From contig NZ_JANXWD010000038.1 of NCBI RefSeq assembly GCF_025351295.1, forward strand, positions 1 through 64,000: DNA of 64,000 nucleotides. Direction: 5' to 3'. This DNA comes from Phenylobacterium sp. GTDB lineage: Bacteria > Pseudomonadota > Alphaproteobacteria > Caulobacterales > Caulobacteraceae. Of the stretch, positions 39,765 to 49,151 are shown piece by piece. Positions within the stretch are counted from its first letter, which is position 1. Every line of letters begins with the position of its first letter. Under the pieces are notes generated by a model. The model made no database searches, had not been told where the DNA came from, and saw only the letters and a program-made list of their open reading frames with translations. Position numbers and translations under genes: made by a program.

Positions 39765-41027
39765 CTACCCGAACAGGGTCCGTTCGAAGCGGTCGGCGGC
39801 GGCGAGGGCGGCCTTGGGGCCGAGGATGGCGACTGCGGCCTTGCGGGGCTCGAGGATGCGCACGGTCAGGGCCGCGAGCTGGGCCGGGGTCACGGCGTCG
39901 ATCTGCTCGGCCACGGCGACCGGGTCCAGCGTGCGGCCGAACAGCAGCACCTGGCCGGCGGCCTGTTCGGCGCGGGCCAGGGCGGATTCGCGGCCCATGA
40001 ACATCGCGCCCTTGAGCTGGGCCTTGGCGCGCGACAGCTCGGCCGCGCCGACCGGCTCGGTCAGGCCCTTCAGCTCGTTGGCGGTGACCTCGGCCAGTTC
40101 CACGGCGTCGCCGGCCGCGCAGCCAGCGAACACGCCCAGCACGCCGGTGTCGGCATAGGTCTCGGAATAGGCGTCGATCGCGTAGGCAAGGCCGCGCACC
40201 TCGCGGGCCTCCTGGAACAGCCGCGACGCCATGCCGCCGCCCAGGATCTCGGCCAGCAGGCGCAGCGCGAAATAGTCCGGGTCCATCACGCCGACGGCCG
40301 GCAGCAGCAGCACCAGGTTGGCCTGCTCCAGCTTCTTGGCGACCGTCTTGGTCCCGCCGGCGAACGCGGCCGGCTCGGGCGCCGCGAGATCCGCCCCCGC
40401 CGCGCCGCCGTAATCCCGCTCGGCCAGGGCCAGCAGCTCCTCCTCGTCGACCGCCCCGGCGGCGCTGACCACCAGGGTCCCCGGCGCATAGAGGGCGGCG
40501 CGCCAGGCGCTGAGCGTTTCCGGCGTCGCGGTCCCGATGGACTTGGGCGTCCCCAGGATCGGCCGGCCCAGCGGCTGGCCGGCGAAGGCCGCTTCCTGGG
40601 CCAGTTCGAACACCAGGTCGTCGGGGGTGTCGGCGGCCTCGGCGATCTCCTGGCCCACCACCTGCTTCTCGCGGGTGAGGTCGGCGGCGTCCATGGCCGG
40701 GCGCAGCACCAGGTCGGCGATCACCGCCGAGCCCAGGTCCAGGCCGCCCTTCAGGGCGCGGATCTGGAAGCTGGTGCGCTCATAGCCGGTGGCGGCGTTG
40801 ATGTGCCCGCCCTCGGCCTCGATCGCCTCGACGATCTGCTTGGCCGAGCGGCCGCCGGCCCCCTTGAACACCATGTGCTCAAGCAGGTGCGACCAGCCGG
40901 AGTGGCCGGCGTCCTCGAACCGCGCGCCGCGCCCGGCCACCACCGACAGCGCCGTGGTCTGCCAGCCCGGCAGCGGATCGCAGACCACGCGGACGCCGTT
41001 CGACAGGGTATGAACCTTGGGGGTCAC
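39765..41027 (-). CDS. M16 family zinc peptidase (processing peptidase-like)
   Basis: A 420-residue pitrilysin-family peptidase read from GTG 41027 (TPKVHTLSNGVRVVCDPLPG). The inverted zinc motif HLLEH is at residues 47-51 (in SHLLEHMVFKG), with the third ligand Glu expected in VEAIEAEGGHINAATGYE or just after. The C-terminal half shows the M16C pattern (GGGMASRLFQEAREVRGLAY). It resembles mitochondrial processing peptidase beta and bacterial YmxG. It begins 4 bp after the thrC stop, so it belongs to the cox-thrC transcription unit or its end. Convergent with the second kinase. Confidence 0.9.
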   Translation of the reverse strand: MTPKVHTLSNGVRVVCDPLPGWQTTALSVVAGRGARFEDAGHSGWSHLLEHMVFKGAGGRSAKQIVEAIEAEGGHINAATGYERTSFQIRALKGGLDLGSAVIADLVLRPAMDAADLTREKQVVGQEIAEAADTPDDLVFELAQEAAFAGQPLGRPILGTPKSIGTATPETLSAWRAALYAPGTLVVSAAGAVDEEELLALAERDYGGAAGADLAAPEPAAFAGGTKTVAKKLEQANLVLLLPAVGVMDPDYFALRLLAEILGGGMASRLFQEAREVRGLAYAIDAYSETYADTGVLGVFAGCAAGDAVELAEVTANELKGLTEPVGAAELSRAKAQLKGAMFMGRESALARAEQAAGQVLLFGRTLDPVAVAEQIDAVTPAQLAALTVRILEPRKAAVAILGPKAALAAADRFERTLFG

Positions 41028-41031
41028 GGGC

Positions 41032-42420
41032 TCAGGCCTCCGCAAAGGCGCGGACGTAGGCCTTGATCGTCGCAGCCTCGCCGGGCAGGTGGTCGAACCG
41101 TTCCGGGCGCCCGGCCAGGGTCGCCACCCCGCGCGGCAGGTCGGGCGTGACGCCGCAGGCCTTGGCCACATCCTGTGGGAACTTGGCCGGGTGGGCGGTG
41201 GAGAGCACCACGACCGGCCCCTCCAGGGCCACGTGGCGCAGGGCGGCCACCGCGACGGCGGTATGCGGATCGATCAGTTCGCCGGTCTCGTTCAGGGTGA
41301 CGAGGATGGTTCGCGCGGTCTCCGCCTCGCCGATCGCCACGCCGGTGAACAGGGCCTGCATCGTGGCGAGCGCGGCGGGCGGGATGTCGACGACGCCGGC
41401 GTTGGCGAAGGCTTGGAAGGCGCGGGTGGTTTCCACAGGCTCGCGGCCGACGCCCTCGAAATAGAGCCGCTCGAAGTTGGAGGCCGACTGGATGTCCATG
41501 GCCGGCGACAGGGTCGCCTGGACCGCGCCGCGCGCATAACGGCCGGTCTGGAAGGCCCGCGCCAGGATGTCGTTGGCATTGGTCGCCGCCACGATGCGCC
41601 GGATCGGCAGGCCCAGCCGCGTCGCCACATAGCCGGCATAGGCGTCGCCGAAGTTGCCGGACGGGACCACGAAGTTGACCGCCCGATCCGGCGCGCCCAG
41701 GGCCGCGGCGGTCGTGAAGTAGTAGACCGCCTGGGCCGCGATGCGGGCGAAGTTGATCGAGTTGACCGCGGCCAGGTCCACGGCCTGTTTCAACACCTGG
41801 TCCTGGAAGGCGTCCTTGAGGATCGCCTGGCAGTCGTCGAAGGTGCCGTCCACCGCCACGCAGGCGATGTTGGGCTCGGTGGCGGTGGTCATGAAGCGGC
41901 GCTGCACCTCGGAGATGCGACCCTTGGGAAACATCGCCACGAGCTTGACGTTCTTCGCGCCCCGGAAGGCCTCGACCGCCGCGCCGCCGGTGTCGCCGGA
42001 GGTCGCGCAAAGGATGGTCTGGCGGCGGCCCTGGAGGCCCAGCAGGTGGTCGTAGAGCCGGGCCAGGATCTGCATGGCCACGTCCTTGAACGCCAGGCTG
42101 GGGCCGTGGAAAAGCTCGGCGATGAAAGTCTGCGGCCCGATCTGCACCATCGGGACCACGGCCCGGTGGCTGAAGGTGGCGTAGGCCTCCTCGCACATGG
42201 CCCGCAGGTCGGCCGGCGCGATCTCATCGCCGGCGAAGGCGCCCAGCACCCGGGCCGCCACCTGGGCGTAGGGCTGGCCGGCGAAGGCGGCGATCTCGTC
42301 GGGCGGGATCGTCGGCCAGGTCTGCGGCACATAGAGCCCGCCGTCCGGGGCCAACCCGCCCAGCACCGCATCGGTGAAACCGACCGCGGGCGACTGCCCG
42401 CGGGTCGAGACGTAACGCAT
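41032..42420 (-). CDS. thrC: Threonine synthase
   Basis: A 462-residue PLP enzyme converting O-phosphohomoserine to threonine. The N-terminus MRYVSTRGQSPAVGFTDAVL is the standard start. The PLP lysine is in FHGPSLAFKDVAMQ; then CATSGDTGGAAVEAFRGA, NSINFARIAAQAVYYF and VNFVVPSGNFGDAYAGYVA. It follows the SURF1 gene directly (1 bp), an arrangement common in alphaproteobacteria, where thrC trails the cytochrome oxidase cluster. Confidence 0.95.
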   Translation of the reverse strand: MRYVSTRGQSPAVGFTDAVLGGLAPDGGLYVPQTWPTIPPDEIAAFAGQPYAQVAARVLGAFAGDEIAPADLRAMCEEAYATFSHRAVVPMVQIGPQTFIAELFHGPSLAFKDVAMQILARLYDHLLGLQGRRQTILCATSGDTGGAAVEAFRGAKNVKLVAMFPKGRISEVQRRFMTTATEPNIACVAVDGTFDDCQAILKDAFQDQVLKQAVDLAAVNSINFARIAAQAVYYFTTAAALGAPDRAVNFVVPSGNFGDAYAGYVATRLGLPIRRIVAATNANDILARAFQTGRYARGAVQATLSPAMDIQSASNFERLYFEGVGREPVETTRAFQAFANAGVVDIPPAALATMQALFTGVAIGEAETARTILVTLNETGELIDPHTAVAVAALRHVALEGPVVVLSTAHPAKFPQDVAKACGVTPDLPRGVATLAGRPERFDHLPGEAATIKAYVRAFAEA

Positions 42421-43152
42421 CTAGGATTTCCGCCAGCGAAGGAGCATGGCGGCATAGACGCCGAGCAATGCCAGGGCAAGGCCGTACCAGGTGATGGCGT
42501 ATTCCAGGTGGTTGTTGGGAATATCCATCGGAATCGGGACCGGGATCAGCGCCTTGAACTCCGGATTGGTCGCGGTCTCGGCCATCAGGAACAGCGGCGC
42601 GGGGTCGGGCGCCTGCAGGGCCGCGGCCATGGTCACCGGGTTGCGACGATACCAGAGGCGAGGGCTGTCGGGCGGGGTGAAGGCGTTGCCGCGGTCGGGC
42701 CTGTGCAGCACGCCGACGATCTCCAGGGGCGTGGTGTCGGCGGCGTTGACGGCCGGGCGGGCGGCAACGGTGTCGGGGAGGAAGCCGCGGTCCACCAGGA
42801 CGGAGCGATACTTGGCGCTGGCGGTCCGGCAGGCGGAGATCAGCCGCACGCCGGCCTGGCCGTCGCGCAGCGTGTAGAACTGGACGGCCGGCGCCTTGGC
42901 CAGGCCCGGGCAGACGGCCTTGGCCCGGGTGTAGTCCGCGTCGCCGCCGGCCGCGACGCGGTCCAGCACCGCCCCCAGCGGCTGGGCGGGCGCGGCCTGC
43001 AGGGCCGCGATGCGCGCCAGCAGGCCTTGTTTCCAGTGCAGCCGCTGCACCTGCCAGGTCCCCAGGCCGATCAGCAGGGCGAAGGCGATGGCGGTGGCGA
43101 TCGTCAGGCCGATCGGGAACCGCCCGCGCGCCCGGGTCGGCTCAGTCGTCAT
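42421..43152 (-). CDS. SURF1 family cytochrome oxidase assembly protein
   Basis: A 243-residue membrane protein with TM helices at about 15-35 and 215-235 and a periplasmic middle. SURF1 signatures are LIGLGTWQVQRLHWKQGL, VLVDRGFLPDTV, EIVGVLHRPDRGNAFTPPD and NNHLEYAITWYGLALALLGV. It delivers haem a to subunit I of aa3 oxidase. It overlaps the DUF983 gene by 11 bp and abuts thrC. Confidence 0.92.
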   Translation of the reverse strand: MTTEPTRARGRFPIGLTIATAIAFALLIGLGTWQVQRLHWKQGLLARIAALQAAPAQPLGAVLDRVAAGGDADYTRAKAVCPGLAKAPAVQFYTLRDGQAGVRLISACRTASAKYRSVLVDRGFLPDTVAARPAVNAADTTPLEIVGVLHRPDRGNAFTPPDSPRLWYRRNPVTMAAALQAPDPAPLFLMAETATNPEFKALIPVPIPMDIPNNHLEYAITWYGLALALLGVYAAMLLRWRKS

Positions 43153-43501
43153 GACGCGCTTCGGAGGCCCGGTTCATGAACTGCGCGGCCAGCATCAGGC
43201 CTTTCAGCGGGCGGATCAGGCCCAGCGACAGGATCAGGGTCAGGGGCAGCCAGATGATCAGGTGCACCCAGATCGGCGGATGGATCGTGAACTCGGTGAT
43301 CAGGGCGGCGAAGGCCACCAGGAAGCCGGCGATCATGGTGATGAACACCGCCGGCCCATCGCCCGAATCCGCCTTCGACAGGTCGTAGCCGCAGGCCGCG
43401 CAGCTCGGGGCGACCTCCAGGAACCCTTCGAAGAGATGACCTTCTCCGCAGTTCGGGCAGCGGCCCGCCAGGCCCGCCAAAAGCGGATGGGGCTTGCCCA
43501 A
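43142..43501 (-). CDS. DUF983 family membrane protein
   Basis: A 119-residue protein with two zinc-ribbon-like Cys pairs (GRCPNCGEGHLF and APSCAACGYDLSKAD) and two TM helices (about 53-75 and 80-100). DUF983 proteins sit in alphaproteobacterial cox clusters between subunit III and SURF1 and are presumed assembly factors; their role is untested. Its 3' end overlaps the SURF1 start. Confidence 0.9.
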   Translation of the reverse strand: MGKPHPLLAGLAGRCPNCGEGHLFEGFLEVAPSCAACGYDLSKADSGDGPAVFITMIAGFLVAFAALITEFTIHPPIWVHLIIWLPLTLILSLGLIRPLKGLMLAAQFMNRASEARHDD

Positions 43502-43513
43502 TGCATTCCTAGC

Positions 43514-44386
43514 CTAGTGACCGTGCGCTCCGAAGATCACGTAGATGAAGGCGAACAGGAACAGCCAGACCACGTCCACAAAGTGCCAGTACCAGGCCGC
43601 CGCCTCGAAGCCGAAGTGCTGCTTGGGGCTGAAGCCCTTGCCCAGCAGTCGCAGCAGGCAGACCGACAGGAAGATGGTGCCGATCAGCACATGGAAGCCG
43701 TGGAAGCCGGTGGCCATGAAGAAGGACGAGCCGTAGAGGCCGGAGCTCTCCTGGCCCTCGCCGCCGAAGAAGTACTTGTGCGTCAGGATGTGGTTGTACT
43801 CGTAGGCCTGGATCGAGGTGAACAGCACGCCCAGGATGATGGTCAGCACCAGGCCGATCTTGGCGTTCCGGCGGTCGCCGACCTGCAGGGCGTGGTGGGC
43901 CCAGGTCACTGTGGTGCCCGAGAGCAGCAGGGTCAGGGTGTTGACCAGCGGCAGTTCGAAGGCCGGCACGGCCTCGACGCCCTTGGGCGGGAAGGTGGCC
44001 CAGGCCTGCTGGACTTCCGGGATCGGGCCCAGCACGCGGTTGCCGTGGAACAGGGCCATCTCGAAGAAGATCCAGAACCAGGCGACGAAGAACATCACTT
44101 CGGACGCGATGAACAGGACCATGCCGTAGCGCAGGCCGATCGACACCACCGGGGTGTGGTCGCCCTGGTTGGCTTCCTTCACCACCTCCGACCACCAGCC
44201 GAACATGGTGTAGAGCACGCCGGCCAGGCCGGCGAAGAACAGCAGCGGATTGTGCTGCGGGATGCCGAACAGGCCCTTCATCCAGGCCACGCCGCCCAGC
44301 GCCATGACGATCGCCGCGATCGAGCCGATCAGCGGATACGGGCTCGGATTGACCAGGTGGTAGTCGTGCTTCACGCCAGCGGCCAT
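43514..44386 (-). CDS. ctaE: Cytochrome c oxidase subunit III
   Basis: A 290-residue integral membrane protein with seven helices. Characteristic segments are KHDYHLVNPSPYPLIGSI, RYGMVLFIASEVMFFVAWFW, SGTTVTWAHHALQVGDR, SFFMATGFHGFHVLIGTIFL and FGFEAAAWYWHFVDVVWLFL, ending FIYVIFGAHGH. It stabilises the aa3 oxidase and helps proton uptake. A hairpin-containing gap separates it from ctaG upstream. Confidence 0.95.
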   Translation of the reverse strand: MAAGVKHDYHLVNPSPYPLIGSIAAIVMALGGVAWMKGLFGIPQHNPLLFFAGLAGVLYTMFGWWSEVVKEANQGDHTPVVSIGLRYGMVLFIASEVMFFVAWFWIFFEMALFHGNRVLGPIPEVQQAWATFPPKGVEAVPAFELPLVNTLTLLLSGTTVTWAHHALQVGDRRNAKIGLVLTIILGVLFTSIQAYEYNHILTHKYFFGGEGQESSGLYGSSFFMATGFHGFHVLIGTIFLSVCLLRLLGKGFSPKQHFGFEAAAWYWHFVDVVWLFLFAFIYVIFGAHGH

Positions 44387-44473
44387 CGCGGTCCCAATCC
44401 CTTGCCGTTCCGTAGGCGCGCGGCCCCCCCAAAGAGTCGCGCATAGTCCGCGACGCTATAGCCCCGCGCTGGA

Positions 44474-44524
44474 CCCTTCGCCAAGGGGGAAAGGGGCAAG
44501 ATGGCGCCGCGAAGCGACGGCGCC
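44474..44524. repeat. Hairpin pair inside the cox operon (ctaG-ctaE gap)
   Basis: CCCTT/AAGGG (44474-44487) and GGCGCCG/CGGCGCC (44503-44524) form two short stems in the 178-bp gap between ctaG and ctaE. The CGAAGCG-type loop resembles other palindromic elements here. It may be an attenuator or an mRNA-processing site. Confidence 0.5.
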
Positions 44525-44564
44525 GATTTCCTCGCCCCCCGCGAAGCGGAGAGGGAGAGGCGTT

Positions 44565-45167
44565 CTAGCCCTTTGGCTTCGGGGGCGCGGCCTGGGCCTG
44601 CTTCGCACCGTTTACCGATGGGTAGAAGGTGTAGCTCAGCGTCACCTCGGTGGCGCCCTTGGTGTTCACGTCCTCGGTGAACTTGGGATCGATGAAATAG
44701 AGCACCGGCATCTCCACCGTGGCGCCGGCCGGAATGGTCTGCTCGTTGAAACAGAAGCACTGCAGTTTCTGGAAATAGGCGCCGGCCTGTTCGGGGACGA
44801 CGTTGTAGACGGCGCGGGCGGTCACCGGCTTGTTGGCGTGGTTGGTGACCTTGAAGAAGGCCAGCTTGGTCTCGCCGATCTTGACGCTCTGGGCGCCCTG
44901 CTCGGCCCAGAAGGTCCAGGGCAGGCCGTTGACGTTGGCGTCGAACCGGACGGTGACCGTGCGGGCCAGGGTCTTGTCCGGCGCGACCTGGGCGCGGACC
45001 GTGGCGCCGTCGAAGCCGGTGGCCTGGCAGTAGGCCCGGTAGAGCGGCACCGAGGCATAGGCGGCCCCGACCACGGCGACGATGGCCACGCCGCAGATGA
45101 GCGCGACACGGGCGTTGCGCCTGGCGGCGGGGTCGGGGGGGGTGGGCAGGCGATCAGAACCGGTCAA
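44565..45167 (-). CDS. ctaG: Cytochrome c oxidase assembly protein CtaG (Cox11 family)
   Basis: A 200-residue copper chaperone for the CuB site of subunit I. The start appears to be TTG 45167, overlapping the coxF end by 14 bp. One TM helix (about 20-40) is followed by VPLYRAYCQATGFDGA and a periplasmic immunoglobulin-like domain with the copper-binding LQCFCFNEQTIPAG (C-x-C). The family ending MPVLYFIDPKF is present. Confidence 0.93.
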   Translation of the reverse strand: MTGSDRLPTPPDPAARRNARVALICGVAIVAVVGAAYASVPLYRAYCQATGFDGATVRAQVAPDKTLARTVTVRFDANVNGLPWTFWAEQGAQSVKIGETKLAFFKVTNHANKPVTARAVYNVVPEQAGAYFQKLQCFCFNEQTIPAGATVEMPVLYFIDPKFTEDVNTKGATEVTLSYTFYPSVNGAKQAQAAPPKPKG

Positions 45168-45303
45168 CGACGCTGGCTCCCAACCGCACGATGGTGACGA
45201 CGAAGACCAGGATCACGAAGACCACCAGGCCCAGCGCGATGGCGATGTTGCGGCCCCGGCGGGCCTTGGCGAAGTCGGCGCCCTCGTGGGTGGGATCGCT
45301 CAT
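45154..45303 (-). CDS. CoxF-like small single-span membrane protein
   Basis: A 49-residue frame ([20 protein letters not shown], then a hydrophobic helix at about 20-40, ending ASVVDRF). Its ATG overlaps the ctaB stop (ATGA), and its end overlaps the TTG start of ctaG. Position and form match the small CoxF protein found between ctaB and ctaG in alphaproteobacterial aa3 operons. It may assist oxidase assembly; its function is not established. Confidence 0.82.
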   Translation of the reverse strand: MSDPTHEGADFAKARRGRNIAIALGLVVFVILVFVVTIVRLGASVVDRF

Positions 45304-46298
45304 CGGAACAACTCCAGCGGCGCAAGGCCGGCCACATGCTCGCCCAGCAAGGTGGCGAACAGCAGCGAGAGGTACAGGATCGAGAAGGCGAAAAGATTGC
45401 GGGCGTCGCGGGCCCCGGCGCGGACGTCGTAGAGGCCGTCATCATTGCGCGGGTCGGGGCGCGGGTCGGGGTTGCTCAGGTCGGGCGCCTCGCCGGACTT
45501 GCTGCGGTAGAGCCGCCAGGCCAGCAGCAGGAACACCAGCCCGCCAAGGCCGGCCACGCCCAGGTAGATCGCTCCGCCCAGGCCGGTGGCGGCCGGCGCC
45601 AGGCAGACCGGGATCAGCAGCAGGCTGTAGACCAGGATCTGGGTGCGGGTGGAGGCCGCGCCCTTGACCACCGGCATCATCGGCACCCCGGCCTTGGCGT
45701 AGTCCTCCGAGGTGTAGAGCGACAGCGCCCAGAAATGCGGCGGGGTCCACATGAAGATCATCGCGCACAGCAGCCAGGCGTTGGCCGGAGCGGTCCCGGT
45801 GGCCGCCGCCCAGCCGATCACCGGCGGCAGCGCGCCGGCGAGGCCGCCGATGACGATATTCTGCGCCGTCCAGCGCTTCAGCCACATGGTGTAGACCACG
45901 GCGTAGAAGACGATGGTGAAGGCCAGCAGGCCGGCCGCCAGCCAGTTCAGCGCCATCCCCATCAGCATCACCGAGAACAGCGACAGCACCACGCCCAGAG
46001 TCAGCGCGTCGGCACCCTGCACCCGGCCCGAGGGCACCGGCCGGCCGCGCGTGCGGCGCATCTGGCCGTCGATGTCGGCGTCGTACCACATGTTGAGCGC
46101 GCCCGAGGCCCCGGCGCCGACCGCGATGCAGAGGATCGCCACGCCCGCCAGCACCGGGTGCAGCGGGGTCTTGGCGCAAACCAGGCCGGTGAGCGCGGTG
46201 AACACCACCAGCGACATGACGCGCGGCTTCATCAGCAGCACGTAATCCTGCCAGCGGGCGGGTAGGCGCGCGGGGGTATCGACCGTAGCCATGGTCAT
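45300..46298 (-). CDS. ctaB: Protoheme IX farnesyltransferase (haem O synthase)
   Basis: A 332-residue UbiA-superfamily membrane enzyme that adds a farnesyl group to haem b, making haem o for the oxidase. The N-terminal [20 protein letters not shown] and the Asp-rich [19 protein letters not shown] motif are diagnostic, followed by [20 protein letters not shown] and [16 protein letters not shown]. The C-terminus has an added [18 protein letters not shown] segment before the last helix. Starts overlap: its stop is shared with the coxF ATG. Confidence 0.94.
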   Translation of the reverse strand: MTMATVDTPARLPARWQDYVLLMKPRVMSLVVFTALTGLVCAKTPLHPVLAGVAILCIAVGAGASGALNMWYDADIDGQMRRTRGRPVPSGRVQGADALTLGVVLSLFSVMLMGMALNWLAAGLLAFTIVFYAVVYTMWLKRWTAQNIVIGGLAGALPPVIGWAAATGTAPANAWLLCAMIFMWTPPHFWALSLYTSEDYAKAGVPMMPVVKGAASTRTQILVYSLLLIPVCLAPAATGLGGAIYLGVAGLGGLVFLLLAWRLYRSKSGEAPDLSNPDPRPDPRNDDGLYDVRAGARDARNLFAFSILYLSLLFATLLGEHVAGLAPLELFR

Positions 46299-46387
46299 CG
46301 GATCATACTCTCAGAATGTCCCAAGCGCCGCGCCTCAGCCGCCGCGAAGACGACGGGTAAGGTGGATCGCGCCCCTTGGCGCGAGAC

Positions 46388-46477
46388 GGAGGGGGCGCAA
46401 GGCCTCAAGCTCGGAGCCTGTGGCTTTGCGCCCCCTCCACCGCTTCGCGGTCCCCCTCCCCCGCCGGGCGGGGGAGG
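46388..46477. repeat. Palindromic element inside the cox operon (ctaD-ctaB gap)
   Basis: A 13-bp stem GGAGGGGGCGCAA (46388-46400) pairs with 46426-46438, and a second stem CCTCCCCCGCC (46455-46465) pairs with GGCGGGGGAGG (46467-46477). Both match parts of the element at 62982-63135. It lies just after ctaD and may limit read-through to downstream genes. Confidence 0.7.
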
Positions 46478-46487
46478 AACTAGGCAG

Positions 46488-48146
46488 CTAGTGGACGTCG
46501 GCTTGCACCACCGGCAGTTCGTTGAACTGGTGGAACGGCGGCGGCGAGGACAGGGTCCACTCCAGCGTCGTCGCGCCCTCGCCCCACGGATTGGCCTCGG
46601 CCTTGCGACGGAAGACCATGGCGTCGAGCAGCACCAGCAGGAAGACGCCCACGCCGACCAGCGTCACCGCGTAGCCGATCGAGGAGATCTTGTTCCAGTA
46701 GGCATAGGCCTCGGGGTAGTCGACATAGCGGCGCGGCATGCCCTGCAGGCCCAGGAAGTGCTGCGGGAAGAAGATCAGGTTCACGCCGACGAAGGTGATC
46801 CAGAAATGGGCGCAGCCCATCCACTCGCGGTACTTCACGCCCCACATCTTTTCGAACCAGTAGTAGAAGCCGGCGAAGATCGCGAACACGGCCCCCAGGC
46901 TGAGCACATAGTGGAAGTGGGCGACCACGTAGTAGGTGTCGTGCACGCTGTAGTCGACGCCGGCGTTGGCCAGGACCACGCCCGTCACCCCGCCCACGGT
47001 GAACAGGAAGATGAAGCCGATCGCCCACAGCATGGGCGTCTTGAAGTCCAGCGACCCGCCCCACATCGTGGCGATCCAGGAGAACACCTTCACCCCGGTG
47101 GGCACCGCGATGACCATGGTCGCCGCGACGAAATAGGCCCGCAGCTGGATGCCCATGCCCACCGTGTACATATGGTGCGCCCACACCACGAAGCCGATGA
47201 AGCCGATCGCCACCATGGCGTAGGCCATGGCCAGGTAGCCGAACACCGGCTTGCGCGAGAAGGTGGAGACGATGTGGCTGACCATCCCGAAGCCGGGCAG
47301 GATCAGGATGTACACTTCCGGGTGACCGAAGAACCAGAACAGGTGCTGGAACATCACCGGGTCGCCGCCGCCGGCGGCATCGAAGAAGTGGGTGTGGAAG
47401 TTGCGGTCGGTGAGCAGCATGGTGATCGCGCCGGCAAGCACGGGCAGCGAGAGCAGCAGCAGGAACACGGTCACCAGGATCGACCAGACGAACAGCGGCA
47501 TGCGGTGCAGCGTCATGCCCGGCGCGCGCATGTTGAAGATCGTGGTGATGAAGTTGATGGCGCCCAGGATCGAGCTGGCGCCGGCCAGGTGGACCGAGAG
47601 GATCGCGCAGTCCATCGCCGGGCCGGTGTGGCCTGAGGTCGAGAGCGGCGGATAGAGCGTCCAGCCGCCGCCGAAGCCGCGGCCCGGCCCGCCGTCCACG
47701 AACATCGAGGTCACCAGCATCCCGCCGGCCGCCACCAGCAGCCAGAAGGAGATGTTGTTCATCCGCGGGAAGGCCATGTCCGGCGCGCCGATCATGATCG
47801 GCACGAACCAGTTGCCGAACCCGCCGATCATGGCGGGCATGACCATGAAGAAGATCATGATCAGGGCGTGGGCCGTCACGACGACGTTGTAGCCGTGGTT
47901 CGAGGCCTCCACGAGCCCGCTCCGGGCCAGGAAGCTGCCGGCCTTGAAGTACTGGATGCCGGGCTCGGCCAGTTCCAGGCGGATCAGGCCGGAAAGCGCG
48001 CCGCCCACCAGGCCCGCCACGATGGCGAACAGGATGTAGAGCGTGCCGATGTCCTTGTGGTTGGTGGAAAAGAACCAGCGGGTGAAGAACCCCGGCACGT
48101 GGCCGTGGTCGTCATCGTGGTGATCGTGAGCGGCGGCTTGAGCCAT
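46488..48146 (-). CDS. ctaD: Cytochrome c oxidase subunit I
   Basis: A 552-residue haem-copper oxidase core with twelve helices. The N-terminus is His/Asp-rich ([14 protein letters not shown]) before [14 protein letters not shown]. Key features are [18 protein letters not shown] (haem a ligand), [16 protein letters not shown] (CuB His and cross-linked Tyr), [13 protein letters not shown] (two CuB ligands) and [17 protein letters not shown] [13 protein letters not shown]. It is a type A aa3 subunit with the D and K channels expected. It follows ctaC by 18 bp. Confidence 0.97.
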   Translation of the reverse strand: MAQAAAHDHHDDDHGHVPGFFTRWFFSTNHKDIGTLYILFAIVAGLVGGALSGLIRLELAEPGIQYFKAGSFLARSGLVEASNHGYNVVVTAHALIMIFFMVMPAMIGGFGNWFVPIMIGAPDMAFPRMNNISFWLLVAAGGMLVTSMFVDGGPGRGFGGGWTLYPPLSTSGHTGPAMDCAILSVHLAGASSILGAINFITTIFNMRAPGMTLHRMPLFVWSILVTVFLLLLSLPVLAGAITMLLTDRNFHTHFFDAAGGGDPVMFQHLFWFFGHPEVYILILPGFGMVSHIVSTFSRKPVFGYLAMAYAMVAIGFIGFVVWAHHMYTVGMGIQLRAYFVAATMVIAVPTGVKVFSWIATMWGGSLDFKTPMLWAIGFIFLFTVGGVTGVVLANAGVDYSVHDTYYVVAHFHYVLSLGAVFAIFAGFYYWFEKMWGVKYREWMGCAHFWITFVGVNLIFFPQHFLGLQGMPRRYVDYPEAYAYWNKISSIGYAVTLVGVGVFLLVLLDAMVFRRKAEANPWGEGATTLEWTLSSPPPFHQFNELPVVQADVH

Positions 48147-48164
48147 CTTACGCGGGTCCCAACT

Positions 48165-49151
48165 CTATTTCGCGGCCGGCGCCTTGGGCGCGGCAGGGGT
48201 TGCGGCGGCAGGCGCGGGCGCAGCCGCCGGAGCGACGGCGGCCGGGGTCGCCGCAGCCGGCGCGATGGCGGCGGCGGTCTGACCGGCGGCGGCGGCGGAC
48301 GGAGCCGCAGCGGCTGGCGCAGCGGCGGCCGGGCCGGTGTGGCCGCCCTTCTTGGCCACCCAGGCATCGAATGCCGCCTGGCTCACCACATGCACCTCGA
48401 GGGGCATGAAGGCGTGGTTGACCCCGCACAGCTCACGGCAGTTGCCGTAGTAGATGCCTTCGCGGTCGGCCTTGAACCAGGTCTCGTTCAGGCGGCCCGG
48501 GACGGCGTCGGTGATGATCCCGAAGGCCGGGATGGCGAAGGCGTGAATGACGTCGGCGCCGGTCACCTGGACGCGGACCACCTTGTTGACCGGCGCGTAG
48601 AGCGGCTCGGTGACGGCCAGCTTGTAGGGCACGCCGGCGGCCTGGGCCTTGTCTTCCGGCAGGATGTTGGAGACGTACTCGCCGATCTTCTGGTCGGGGT
48701 ATTCGAAGCCCCAGTACCACTGGTAGCCCGTGGCCTTGATGGTCACGTCCGGCTTGGGCATGTCGTTGTAGGCGAACAGCAGGCGGAACGAGAACACCGC
48801 GATGACCATCAGGATCATCACCGGCGCCACCGTCCAGACGATCTCCACCAGGGTGTTGTGGCTCCACTTGGCCGGCACCGGGTTCGACTTCTTGTTGTAG
48901 CGGATGACCACCCAGGCCAGCAGGCCGGCCACGAACACCACGATGAACGTGATGATCGGCATCAGGATGACGTTATGGAACCAGATCGCGTCCTCTCGCA
49001 GCGGCGTGACGCCGGGCTGCATGCCGATCGCGCCGTCCGTGGGTTGGCCGTATTTGTCGGCGGCCCAGGCGGTCGCGCTCCAGAACGCGGCCCCGGCGCC
49101 CGCGAAGGCCCCCGCCGCCCGCGTCCGCAATCCGTGAAAGCTAGACTTCAT
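48165..49151 (-). CDS. ctaC: Cytochrome c oxidase subunit II with Ala/Pro-rich tail
   Basis: A 328-residue protein from ATG 49151 (GAGGGG seven bases upstream). A signal peptide (MKSSFHGLRTRAAG to SATAWA) and two TM helices are followed by the periplasmic cupredoxin domain. CuA ligands are in YYGNCRELCGVNHAFMPLEV (C238, C242, H246), and GYQWYWGFEYPD is the aromatic electron-entry segment. The last ~60 residues are almost only Ala and Pro with a final Lys, unusual for the subunit and with no known role. It is the first gene of the operon. Confidence 0.95.
   Translation of the reverse strand: MKSSFHGLRTRAAGAFAGAGAAFWSATAWAADKYGQPTDGAIGMQPGVTPLREDAIWFHNVILMPIITFIVVFVAGLLAWVVIRYNKKSNPVPAKWSHNTLVEIVWTVAPVMILMVIAVFSFRLLFAYNDMPKPDVTIKATGYQWYWGFEYPDQKIGEYVSNILPEDKAQAAGVPYKLAVTEPLYAPVNKVVRVQVTGADVIHAFAIPAFGIITDAVPGRLNETWFKADREGIYYGNCRELCGVNHAFMPLEVHVVSQAAFDAWVAKKGGHTGPAAAAPAAAAPSAAAAGQTAAAIAPAAATPAAVAPAAAPAPAAATPAAPKAPAAK

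Noticed and set aside
41017-43179. 720-codon plus-strand frame opposite thrC and SURF1
   Set aside because: It is antisense to two well-supported genes and has shadow-type composition.
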